NCBI GenBank assembly: GCA_013398615.1 | Contig: VZSR01000245.1 | Location: 2,279,178 to 2,343,177 of the forward strand | Direction of reading: 5' to 3' | Length of the DNA: 64,000 nt | Origin: Brachypodius melanocephalos | Lineage: Eukaryota; Chordata; Aves; Passeriformes; Pycnonotidae | Shown here: positions 49,136 through 61,078 of the stretch, piece after piece | Layout: every line of letters begins with the position of its first letter | Numbering within the stretch: the first letter of the stretch is position 1 | Notes under the pieces: model-generated | Seen by the model: the letters and a program-made list of their open reading frames with translations, nothing else | Told to the model about the DNA's origin: nothing | Databases searched by the model: none | Made by a program: the position numbers and the translations under genes

Positions 49136-52100
49136 GGCTCTCATCACAGCCACCAGGGAAAAGGAGGAGAACACCTACACCTGCAGGGATATTCCCTCTG
49201 GCCATCTCTGGCCTTACAGGTAATGCCTTTATATACAAGGAAGAAGAACACCTCGCTGTTCTTTCCCACTGCATTCCTAAAAATGGGGGAGAAAGCTTCT
49301 GACAAAAGCAGTCCTTCCCCAGACTGACAGTTTGCAGTGCTGCTGTTAGAACAGCTCTTCCAGGAGACCCACAGCAAGCTCATGCCCTAAACCTAACACA
49401 TAACAGCTCTACAGTGGCACATGATTTATATGCATTCTACTGGATTATGAAAGAGACAGATTAAATTTCTGCCATTTTAAAACTACTCCCATATTTAGAC
49501 TTTTTATATCATTTCACAGAAGGCTCCATACCCTTGTGTTAGCTATCTCATCTCTACCCTGTAGCAGGTTTTTCCATATTTTCCATCTTCCTCATGTCAG
49601 AGCAATGGTTCCTGAACTGCAGCCCATCAAAGCAGCTGATCTCCAGGAAAAGGCAACCAGGTCTGCATTACCTTTGTAATGTTCAATAAAGTTTAATGAA
49701 GAGGATACTTCATTCCTCCATCAACCATTCATTCCTTGCAGCTTCATAGTTGCCTGTGCTGGAAAGGCAAAAAAGCTTGGTGGTCACTCTATCTGTTCCA
49801 AAGAATAATGGGTTTAAAATGGAATTTTACAATGACAAAATTCATCTGCTCATATAATTGATTAGGATAACTAAGAAATTCATAAAAATGTGTCTCTGCA
49901 GCAAAAGACAAAGATTCCAGAATTCTACAAATCCCAGACACTAACTGGCTTGATCTTCTAATTTACGCTGACACCACATTACAATTACCTGCCTACATCT
50001 GACATTAAGCATAATTTAATGCTTGTTAATCAACAATGAGGGGAAATGTAAGCCCTGTGTTCCTTATCTAAAGCTTTCCCTTTCCTCTGCTGAGAGAGTT
50101 GGAGGATTTGCCTTGTTCTGTCTATCATCTTCTTTGGTAAATACCAATCACTGCAGTAAATTTGGTAAGCAGGCTGACTTCTGACCTCTTTGTTCATATT
50201 TGTGCCATATATAAATATGTTGCTGGCAATATTTTCTGGTGGGTTTTTTTAACACATTAAACAGAAATGCATTATAGAATAGAACAGAAGGGAATTATAA
50301 AGTATTATAAATATAGGATTAGGAAACTTGCCAGCAATATCTATTGCTGACAGCTGACTTTATTAAAGTTCATCAGCATTAATTGCCTCATTGTTGAATG
50401 ACTTTTGCATGTAATTATCACCAGTCTAAACACAGATTGCCTCAGGTACAGTATCTAATGTGATCGTGCATTCTGAATCCTATTAAAATAGCCAAGATGT
50501 AGCAGAAATTATTCTCTCCCTCTCAGTAAGGAAGTGAAAGAAGCAACAGAAACAGGAAGATTTTTTTTTTTTGTTCAGTCTTAACAGTGTTATTCTCTGT
50601 CTCATTCCAATGTTTCCAGCAATACTTTGGTGCCATGGATGCTGAAGAAAGACTTAAGAGATGCCAATTCTATACCAGTGTCATTTATCTCAAGGACAAG
50701 TGAAAATTCCTGTGCCCCACTAGAAAGACAATGCCTGAGGCAGGATTGCTAAAATGGGCTTTAAACGTCATGCTGTATTTTAATAGGCAGAAAGATGGAT
50801 ACATCAATGTCTAAAATAATAATTCTTAGATTATATTTATCAGAACAAGGCAAGGCTTGAATTGTAATTTGGAGAAGTCTGAGCTCCAGCACTGTGAGCT
50901 AATATCCAAGGAGAGAGGACACACAGCTCCTTCTTTGAACTTCTATGCTGTTTTAAGATGTTTTTCAAGATCTAAAGCCGCAGCATCAAAGACAAAATTT
51001 CATACTTTTTTTACACCACCCTAAAATCTTATCACCATATTACTGTCCCATTCCCAAACCCTACCTTCTCAATAAAAAATAAATAAATTCAATTACTATT
51101 CCCTTTCCTCAATGTACCAGCTCTTTTGAGACTGAACAGAATACACTCTACTCTTTGGAATCATTACATGCAATAGATACATGAAGGATTTTTTAAAAAA
51201 TGAAATAGAATAAAATTTTGCAATTTAGCTTGTAGATTTATTTAAAGTCTTCAAAAAGATCCTCTTAAAAGCTTCACTATCATCTTAGAAATGAGTTGCT
51301 CATCATAGCCAATTTTGTCAATGTCAAATACCCCCCATTCTCATGCATATGCCTCCTTATATGCACATCTACCTATCATCTGCCAGGCTTCTGGAGTGAC
51401 TTTTCAGAGAAATTCATATTCAAGATTGTGTTTCAGACACAGATTTAACAGCAATGGGTTTCAAAACTATTACACAGTATTTAGAAAAACAGCATGAAAA
51501 ACCGATGTTGAATATGGACTTTCAGCACAGAAAAAAAGATTTGACTATGGAACACAGACAGCTTCAGAAATTTTACAGTCTTTTCAAACACTGCTAAGCT
51601 GTTCTCCATTTGATGTTGTCTGTTGTCAAGAGCTTTTGCAGTTCTCTTGTAAGAAAAGTAGCTGCAGACATAAAATGCTTGAATAAAGACAAAACTTGCC
51701 ACATACTACCTTCCCTTACCTCTCTCCTCACATTGCTTTTTCTTTTAAGTTTATTAACATTAATAACTGGAAGCACTGATGTAGCCTTTTAGGGTATTAG
51801 ATCAAACCTGTAAATTAATGCATTGGTTCATCACAATTCATTAATCAAGTCTGTGCTGGATTTAACAGACAGCAGATTATTAAAGACACCAAATTACACA
51901 GACGAAAAAGCCCAGTTCCCAGAGGGTCAGCTGTAATGTGAATGGTTTTGCATAAAACCATAAACCTGCTATTAAATTAAAAACAGGCAAAAATTATGTC
52001 CACTGCTTATCTAAAGTAATTTTTTTTTAAAAGGGATGCTACGCTAATTTACTTCTTAACTGGTCCTGGTTACACAGCAAAGGACTAAAGGTTAACAGCA

Positions 52101-54029
52101 ATGGCTCCTCTGATGCTTGGTTAAGCAACTTACACTAACATATCCTGACTGAGGTGAGGAAATTAATGAAATTACTACTGTAATTCATTACTAATGGAAA
52201 ATTGTCAATGCTTTCAGCCAGCACACACAAATTTTCTGCAGACATGAAGACCTAGTACAGTGACTCATGCTCTTAGACTTGCTACTCTTATTTCAAGTCC
52301 TGGCACCATTCATCACGGCCGAACTTTATGCCATGCAATCCAGCAAAGTTGAGCAACCTTTGATCTCAATAGCTGAGGTCTTTCTACTTCTGTGACACGG
52401 CTTTATGAAGGAGGAAAAAATAACATGTAATTTTCAGCATCGATCTAGGGAATGCTAAAATAGAGGAGAGAGGCAGAATCACTGCAACCAGAATCCAAAG
52501 TATAATAAACATAGGAAAGGTTGTAATTTTCCGACTAATGATGCCAAAAACAAACAGTGTAAATTAGTGTAAAGTTTATATATCAATTAACAATTTAAAG
52601 GACAATATCTGTAACAAATAGTGAACATTAACAGTTAGTGAAGAGCCTAAACAAGCTTGTCCTGTTACATTACATAGTCCTGGCTTCTCTTTATATTCTT
52701 CACTAAACAACAAAACAGAACATCAGACCAAGGATAGCAAAATTATCCATCCCAAAAGAGAGATATTAATCTGTGGCTACTCTAGTAGTTGTCATCTACA
52801 GAGAGCAAGAATATGTTATATTCCATGACTTTGACATAAATAAAATGTTTAATATTACTTGACTGCACATAACAGGAAACTCCTAACAGGAACATTCTTT
52901 TACAATAATTTATAGAACAATGTTAATTTATAGGACACTGTTTTATGGTTGTGTAGTTATGCAGGGAGGAAGCTAATAAAGATAATCTTTATGATCTTCC
53001 CATTGATTTGCTTTTTGTTTGTGAGCAAGAAAGATACTGTTTCTGATGGCCATAAATGCCAAGAGATGAGAATTGTGCAGCATGCTTCCCAAAGGAGCAG
53101 CAGGGTTACATTTATGCAAACAAAAATTAAAGTTTGAATATCAGTATGGTTTTCCTCCATGAGGAATAGCAGAATTAAAGGAGGTAAGGAAATCCCTACC
53201 CTTACAGGAACTCGAAAAAGCATATCCATGCACTCCTCTGTGCATCCCACCGTGGGAAATGGAAAGATCTGGCACAGTGGTAGTAACATCAGCATAGTAT
53301 CTCTTCTTTAATGGAAGACGAGGGTAGATTTGCTGTCACATTCTTCTCTCCCATGGCCAGAAAGTCCCTGTACATCACCTTTTTGAAGTGATAGATGGTC
53401 TCCTCAGGAGAAGGCAGTGCAAGCAAAACACTGAAACAACATGGACCAGGGAGGAGCATTTTCTGCAGATACTGCCCATTCCTTTTCCTTGTTCTACAAA
53501 CATCCCATCAGCTGCTTACAGGGAACAAGTGCTGAGCCAGACAGGACCTCAGTACACTCCAACCGGTATTTCTCAGGCTCAGCTGAGTTCAGAAATTAGC
53601 ATTTCTCCTAACTCAGAGCAGGGTATTACAGGAGCTCTTCCTCAACCTCCAGCTAACCCTGGCATCACGAGAGCAAAGCACTGTGTGAGAAAGTGTCTGC
53701 CCGCCTCGCTTGGAGCTGTTACTGCTACGGATTAATACAGAGCAGGGTTCAGAAATGCAACCCAGAAATCACAGGAACAGTAATGTCTTCATGGAAAAAA
53801 GATGCTCAGAATGTATGCAGTGTAAAAGCCTCCAGTTATGTTATTTAATACATAAAGATTGCCTAGACTTCCAGGCTAATTCCACTGAAATCAGATGAGT
53901 ATTGCCTTTGCATGCACCTCTGCACTGGGAGACTACAATGTACTGCATCAAGTACAGTCCTTCTGCCAGTACCACAAATCTTCAAACACTGCAACGTACA
54001 GTACAAATCAGCAACCCTTCTGTCAATTT

Positions 54030-54115
54030 TTTAAAGCATTTTAAAGCTTTTTAAAATTTTTATTCCATAGTAATTTATTATTTTTATTATTATTTTAATT
54101 TTAAAACATTATTTT
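54030..54115 (+). repeat. A/T-only low-complexity run
   Basis: Largely T-rich sequence with TTTTAAA and TTATTATTTTTATT words. Confidence 0.75.
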
Positions 54116-56338
54116 GCAAATCCCACTAGCATCCAATGGGATAGTTCACATAGTCCCATCCTTTATGCCAAGTGTCCCAAATACCCAGGGGATTAGGGAG
54201 ACACTTAACACATATATATAACACTCCTGCAATAGCTGGGCTTCTCTATATTACAAGCAGGGGAAAACAGCTGGTTTAAGAGCAACAACAAAGCACACCT
54301 TCTCAGCACTATAGAAATTACAAAACGTTAATGAATGTGCGGAATGCGTTCCTTAATTACATAAAACTCTGCAAAGAATAACACGATTTAAATTTATTAT
54401 TCAAATGCTTTTAATTTATAACAGATTGCTACTTCAAATACAAGTATTAAATCTCTATTAGAATCGTTGAGGTAATGCACTAATATGCATGACTGAGATC
54501 TTAAATTCCTAAGCAGCAATAGTGTTGGCTAGATGCAATAAGGATTACCTTAATTAAAACACTATCCTCAGCATCTCAGAAGATTTAATCCAAATCTTTA
54601 TATAGGGCACATTCATTATCTATCTCCAGTTAATAAAAATATGACCTACTTTGGTTACATTTTAGAATTTAATCTTGATTACCATTTTGTTAATAGAAAT
54701 AAGATACTAAAGACTTTAAAGACAAGCCAAAAGCAATTTTGCCAGCCTAATTAAAATACTATTTAATGGCCTCAGAAGGAGCTTTATATTTATTCATAAC
54801 TGTGGATGTAGACTTTTTAGAAATGTTTTTAAAATATCAAATTAGACAACAGACTCCTGAAAATATACCTAAGAATAACAAGTGAGATTTATAACCAAGG
54901 AGCTTAAAGCAGAGCCTGTAGAGATTCAGAGAAGGACTCCGAAACCCCACAGGGACACTTTGGAACATGCGAGCTGCTCTGATAAGCTCAACAAGACTCT
55001 GCACTTCTGTAGGAGGAGGCCCATACCATGTGTCTTTGCAGAAGCAAGGCTTATATTAATCATAACACTCCAAATGTGGCGTCAAGTTACTGCTAAGTAG
55101 TAGTTTCCAAGGAGACATGATGCTTATCAAAATACTCTGATGCACTGCAGGCTGCCAGATCTAAGACAGTATCTGAATGGTTTAGTGAATGTCTTAGCAA
55201 AATGCAGCTTATTCTGCTTTAAACCAGGGGTGCAGCAGACTCAGCAAGAAGGCAAAGTTTTTTGAGACGGGGGAGCACACACCCACACCATAAACCTTCT
55301 CCTGTACATACTACTGCCATATTAAACAGGATAAAACTAGTAAAGAGAGATCACAGCCAGCTAAAGCATATAGTCAGAGCCTCCCTCTGGACCACTTCCC
55401 CAGAGCCACCCATTCACCTCCTTGGATTTCTCAAGCTGAAAATGTCCTTTCACAGTGTTGCTCAGGAAAATGCAGCCTCCCTGTACGTATCATCTTTTCC
55501 ATACAGAAAGGTTGGACGAAAGCATGCATCCTACAGAGAGAGTGTGTCCTTCAAACCCCCACAAAGGTGTGACGTACAACATCCTAAAACAAAATACTTT
55601 TGAAGGTACCAATGTCAAGTGATGGCTGAATTCAAAGCTTTGTCCATCTATCACCCCCCCAAAAAAAATCTAGTATACAGAGTTCACTTTGAGAAAATTA
55701 ATTCAGATTGGACAGGTCTAGCTATCACTGGGTTTCATTTGTTGAAAGGGTTTGGGAGATGAAAGAATCTTGTTGCTTTCAAGAGACACAGTGCTTATGG
55801 CTTTCTACTGGAAGTGATTATCAATTCATACATTGAAAATGAGAAAGCATTCTGGGTGAACAATGCCACAAACCTCTCACCAGGGTTCTCACCACAAGAG
55901 GCAATTCCCAGTTTAATTAAAGTCAGTACACACTGTTTTCTCTTGATCTCCATCATGTAGAAGCCACCTGCTCCAACAAGGGATGCAAGCAGTCAGTGGC
56001 TACACTTGGGAGTTTACAGAGGTTGGGAGACCAAGGGACATGAGTGACAGTGCTTGGAGGAGGCTGCAGGGAGACACAGAGAAGCCTTGCTGCAGCTTGT
56101 CATCTCCACTCACACTTTCTGCTCTAACACAGTGCTCTGTCTGGCACTCTCTGCTCCCTTCCCTCACACTGGTTTTAGGATCAGTTTCTAGTCCAATGTC
56201 TTTTTCCTTCTCCCTCATTTAGTATTTTGACTCTATTTCTTCTCTATTTTGTAATTCTTTGCTGGTTCCTTATTAATAAAAAGTGTCTTCCCAACTCTCA
56301 GATAAAAAACCAGGAAAAAACAAGGGTAATGGTGCACT

Positions 56339-56684
56339 TTCATAGAACCATAGAATATCCTGAGTTGGAAGGGTCCCACAGGATCGAGTCTAACACCTGG
56401 CCCTGCACGGGACCATCCCCCAGAGTCACACCCTGTGCCTGAGAGCATTGTCCAAATGCTTCGTGACCTCTGTCAGGCTGGGGCTGTGACCACTTCCTTG
56501 AGAAGCCCATTCCAGTGTCTGACCACCCTCTGGGTGAAGAACCTTTTCCTGATATCCAACCTAAACCTTCCCTGACACAACTTTCCTGTCATTGGTCTCC
56601 ACAGAGAAGGGATCTGCCCCTCCTCTTCCTGGGGAGGTTGTAGACTGCAATGAGGTCCCACCTCAGTCTCCTCCAGGCTGAACA
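56339..56684 (-). mobile_element. CR1 LINE 3' end, minus orientation
   Basis: The clearest repeat in the window. From 56,339 the plus strand gives the antisense of the classic avian CR1 3' end: CATAGAACCATAGAATATCC, TGAGTTGGAAGGGTCCCACA, then GAGAGCATTGTCCAAATGCT, CCACCCTCTGGGTGAAGAAC and GACTGCAATGAGGTCCCACC. The element therefore reads leftwards and is 5'-truncated near 56,684. Part of the usual sequence around 56,583 appears deleted. It holds only the 3' untranslated part and a fragment of reverse-strand sequence, so it cannot move by itself. Open frames of 129 and 148 codons on the minus strand cross it and are not genes. Confidence 0.92.
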
Positions 56685-59600
56685 TCCGTGTTGCTGCACT
56701 CGGTCTAACAGCAGCAGCTGCTGCCCAGAGCCATTTTGACTGCCACGAGCCCATGGCCAGCAGCATCCTCCTGTCCTGTGTCTCTGTGGGTGCCCATCTC
56801 CACAGCCACCCGCTGCACCCACTGCCACACACACCCCTGGGGCTGTTCTCCACAACTCCCAAAGGCTAATGGCCGAACATGAGGAGTTAATTTTATAAGA
56901 GAGGCAATTTTGTAAGCCTAAAAAAACTGATGACATTAGAAAGCTCATTGTAAATTTTACATAAAGAGGTCTTGTCTCTTTATCATGTACATAAATGTCA
57001 CCCACTGGAAGACTGTTGTCACAAATGTCTCCCATGAGTGCCAGATCTGTCTGTACACGGCATATAAGATGCTTGTTCTTCTAGTATCTGCACTTTTCAG
57101 CAATTATTAATTCCTTAAACATTTAAAACAGACCTTTTCAATTGTGCTTTCACCTCTTGAGGTCAATGCAGCAATCTCAGCTTGTGTGGCTCATAGTCTG
57201 CCTTTTAACATTCATTTTCAAAGACATATAAAACACCCAGACAAACCAAGAGTCAAAAGCAGACTCCTGAGGCTAAGATCTGTTTTTCCCCAAAAATCCT
57301 TCCATATGTTAATATGGAACCCTTTTACCAGGCTTCATGCACGAGACAAGGGATTCTAAAATATTCCTTATCTCAGGGAAAGCACAATAGTCAGGATTTT
57401 TCCCCTTTCAACTCCCAGCTATTCCTCTCCATGAGACCATAGGCTGCAAAGATGATAAGGAGAGTATTCTAGCAGATCTATCCCTCTCTCTTCCTCTATT
57501 ATTAAGAAAGTGAAAAAATAAAAAACTCATTACCTCCAAAATGGAGGCAGGCATTTTGTGAGATAAGCCACTCCTCCACATCGTGTGTTCCACCAAAGGG
57601 ATTCATACTGGGCTCAGTATCTTCTAATGGTTTCAACAGTTAACATTAAATTGGTTTCAGATAGGAAAAAAGAATTTTCCTTGCACTGCACTAAATAATA
57701 TGCCTTTATAGAGACTGCATAAACCACATTTCTGAAGAGGAGCAACAATTATTTTTCCATTTCTATCACAGACAGATTGACAGTTACATCCCATGCTGTC
57801 AGTAGTTTGCTGTCTAGTTGACTTTCACCATTCAGTTATTTTCTTACTGCTTACAAATGGAAAGACATTTCATGGTAAAAAGACAAAAGGATGGTGTTTT
57901 GTACCACAAAGCTCCGGAATTAAACAAATCTTTGCTCTCTTCTCTAAGTCATTATTAGCAAATGGAGACACTGAAGTAACACCCAGCCTGTTCTGACCAC
58001 AAGCACTCTCCATGATAAGCAGTGGCTTTACCATGCCAGCTATAGCTTTCCAGGGAAATGACACTTCATCACTAAAAACCTTAGGATGCTGGCATCATAA
58101 ACCAATCTCTACACCTTTAATTATTATTAACAATTGAATTATATAATTAATAATCACTAGTCCTTTAATTACCCTCCTGTCTGCATTCACTACACAAGGT
58201 GTTGTGAAACCAAATGGACCAAAGAACAGCGTTAACCACTGCACATTTCTGATTTTTAGCATATTGTGTAATGATCCTCCAGAACTGCCAAAGCTTCCTA
58301 TTCTCTGAAGAACCTCAGTCTTCGGTTTATCAGTGCAACATCCACCCTTCTTATTTTGTATCCTGTGTAATTAGTACCTGTTAAGGAAGCTTCCCTGTCT
58401 GACCATCCAGGAGCCCATCCAGCAGTCCCTGTGGCACCCCCGGAGCTGGGACCGAAGCCCCTTCCCAGCTGCACATCCCATCCCATCCTCAGTCACACCA
58501 TGCTCCCTTCCCAGCTCAGCCCCAGCTGGCCCATGGCACAGCCTCAGTCCTGCTCCTGAAAACAATTTGATCATCGTGCAATAACTAAATAACTAAGTAA
58601 CAGCTGGAGCTGGTGCCTCCAAGGAGGGACCCCGAACAAAGGAGTGCCAGGGCTTTTATCCTTTTATCCTCTTATCCTAAGGGCAGGAAAGTCTAGGGGC
58701 TATGGGTTCCCACCATGGCCCTGAGTGCCCAGTCTCCAGCTGTGGCACAGGTCAGGGGCCCTTTGTGCTGCCAAGTGTCAGCAGTTCAGGCCCTTTTCCT
58801 GGGGCTGGGGCTCACCCAGAGCTCCCTGCACCGACTGTGTTCCTCAACATAACTTTGGAACAACTTACACCACGTTTGACCTTGAGTGGCAACCTGAGGT
58901 TTACTGCAGGTTATTTGTTCACATACTAGTTCTTGCTCAAATGTTTCAGCACATTCCAGCATCCCTTCTGGCTTTAACAGGAAAAAAAAGAACAAAACCA
59001 AACCATAAAGCACCCCTTACCTGTGCAGACAATAATCTCTCAAATACACGTGCACAACCCAAAAGCTATCGCTTCAGATTGCCACAAGCTGTATTTTACC
59101 ATGAAAGTAATCTTTTCACAGACTGTTCTGGGGTTTGCTTGTGTTTGGTTTTGAAACCTATATGAATGAGACCTACAGATTTGTTAAAAGTTCTGTTAGC
59201 CTTCATGGTATTCCAGAAGTATATCCCTTTTCTTTCTTCTTGACAGTTAAATTGGCATAAATGGAAACTCTTGCTGCTGGCTAAGAAAAAATAAATTTAA
59301 TTCTTATTATTATTCAGAAAATTCTGACCTCCCTTGCTGCTAATCCCGAGGGTCCCTGCAAAACACTGAATAACAAGAGCTATACTCACAACTTTCTGCT
59401 GTAGTTTATTCCACAGCAGTTGAAGTTTTCTAATGCTTGTTGCGGTGCTTTATTGATTTGCTGTTAATAAGATATTTTTAGGGACCTATAGCCCATTCCT
59501 ACCTCAGATCCATAAGAAACCTAACAATTAAAATTTCTCTTAGAACTCTCTCACATTCTACCTAAAGTAGGAAAACTTTTGCTGATAAATAATTATCCAC

Positions 59601-60901
59601 GACTCATTTGTTTCAACTTAGCAATGAATTTCTAGAAAAAAATCCATAATTATATAAGCAAGAATCAATGTTTTCCCCCTTTTTTCACAGCTTTTCATTG
59701 TCTCAGCTGCTGAAAACTATCCAGCTTTCAAAAACCAGTGTTCTCCAGTATTGAACAGCTTCGCCCTCTATAATCACCACCTTCCTTTGGGAATGATTAC
59801 ACAATTTCAATTTTGTTACCTTTTCTAATAGATTTGATCAATTAAATAAGAGCCAGTACCAGAGCCCCTGTGGATATTACTGACAGTGTTACACAGTGAG
59901 GAGCCCAGTTTTCATGACTGTTCAAAAGCTGAGATCCTAAAAATTGTCAGCATGCTGCTTGTGCTTCCAAGCTTTGCCTTTAGCTGTCCCCAGCCTTCCA
60001 GCACAAAAAGCTCTTTAGTGCCAGCATCAGGCACTACTGAGTAGAAATACCTGTTCTCCTCTGCTAAGCACTAACATCAGCTTCTGCCAAAGCTCGGAGA
60101 AATGGCCACTCTGGACCAGAGGGGGGACATCTTTATTCCCACTCTGCTTTAGGACTCATCTTCTTGTGATAAATCTTTTTTTCCACAGCTCCAATATGCA
60201 AATTAACAGCTTCTCCTGAGATTTTCTCTCTGTTCCTTTATTTGTTTTAAGAAGCATTCCCCTTTCTTCAAAATTAGTTTGAAGGAAACCTGTAGCATCT
60301 TTTAGTATCATAAGAACAGAATTCACAGCAAACAACTGCCATCTCCCTTCTTGCAGCTGCCTTCAAATAAATTAAAAAATGGAGGGGGGGGGGGAAGAAG
60401 AAATCTGGTGCAATGCTGGCAGAGAAGACACACATGCTGTGCCAAGGACTGTGCAGCCCAAAAACTCTGATTGACACCCTCACACCCAGCTGAGTGCACA
60501 GCATTTGGCTCCTTGTCAATGCAAGGGTAACCCTGAAGTTCTCCTTTGGCACACCAGTACCTCATAAAGATGACTTTCTGGATTTCTTGTAGCTATCCAA
60601 GTGGAGTGTTTTCTTTCCCTCCTGTTTTTGCTCTTATTAGATGTCCTCTGTCTAATTCATAGTTAAAAGCTGTTCCTTAATTCTATAGCAAATCCTTGAT
60701 GCAGAATAGGTTTGCAGTAGTTAAATCTTGTCATGCCACTGACCACCAATATCACCCAAAAATCATCTTAATTGATGTGGAACTGAAATACATCAGGTTC
60801 CCAAGACATTAGCACTATTTGAGCAGGGACCATCTAAAATCTCCATACCAGGTGTCTATAGTATCAATGCAGAAAAAGTCTTGTAAAAATTAAACACTTA
60901 C
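56685..60901. other. Non-coding stretch
   Basis: The first 180 bases are GC-rich and may be a second, unrecognised repeat joined to the CR1 piece. Otherwise AT-rich. GC-richer patches at 58,390-58,560 and 58,690-58,830 give chance frames. A strong minus-strand donor (CACAG/GTAAGG, exon side at about 59,020) has stops in all frames upstream, so at most it could serve a non-coding RNA. A run of 11 G lies at 60,384-60,394. Confidence 0.6.
60384..60394 (+). repeat. Poly-G run (11 bases)
   Basis: An uninterrupted G run, preceded by GGA and followed by an A/G-rich stretch. Confidence 0.85.
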
Positions 60902-61078
60902 CTGTATTCTCTGATTCCACAAATAAGCAGAATATTTTTTCCCCCAAAGTGATTTGTCAACCCCCTCAGCCCTTGCTTTCCAGAATGCCCAAATTTTGTA
61001 GAAAATCTGCTCCTGGGAGCTGCTGGTCACCTCTTCCATCAATCTTCCCAACCACTCGGAGCCACAACAGCCTGGTTT
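60902..61078 (-). CDS. Candidate exon ending in a perfect donor
   Basis: A minus frame opens after a stop near 61,080 and reaches TACAG followed by GTAAGTG (60,901-60,895), an ideal donor. Near its end it reads QIFYKIWAFWKARAEGVDKS, then LWGKKYSAYLWNQRIQ. The five Trp residues and many Lys look protein-like but match no family I know. The acceptor is uncertain: AACCAG near 61,070, CTCCGAG or CTCCCAG inside the segment are possible, none with a good pyrimidine tract. One perfect 8-base donor is expected by chance a couple of times in a window this size. Confidence 0.15.

Larger units (their letters stand above)
47871..56338. other. Non-coding stretch
   Basis: No supportable gene in 8.4 kb. 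Features seen: a C/T-biased patch at 48,370-48,480; a possible very old repeat piece near 49,095-49,135; TAAT-rich stretches at 50,330-50,480 and 54,330-54,830; and an A/T-only low-complexity run at 54,030-54,115. Candidate frames (for example 53,388-53,735 plus, 115 codons) lack splice signals and domains. Confidence 0.6.

Noticed and set aside
56473..57035. 129- and 148-codon open frames on the minus strand
   Set aside because: They overlap each other in different frames and lie across the CR1 3' end and the GC-rich segment after it.
58980..59100. Strong minus-strand donor CACAG/GTAAGG
   Set aside because: All three frames upstream carry stops, and no clear acceptor exists. At most a non-coding RNA exon.
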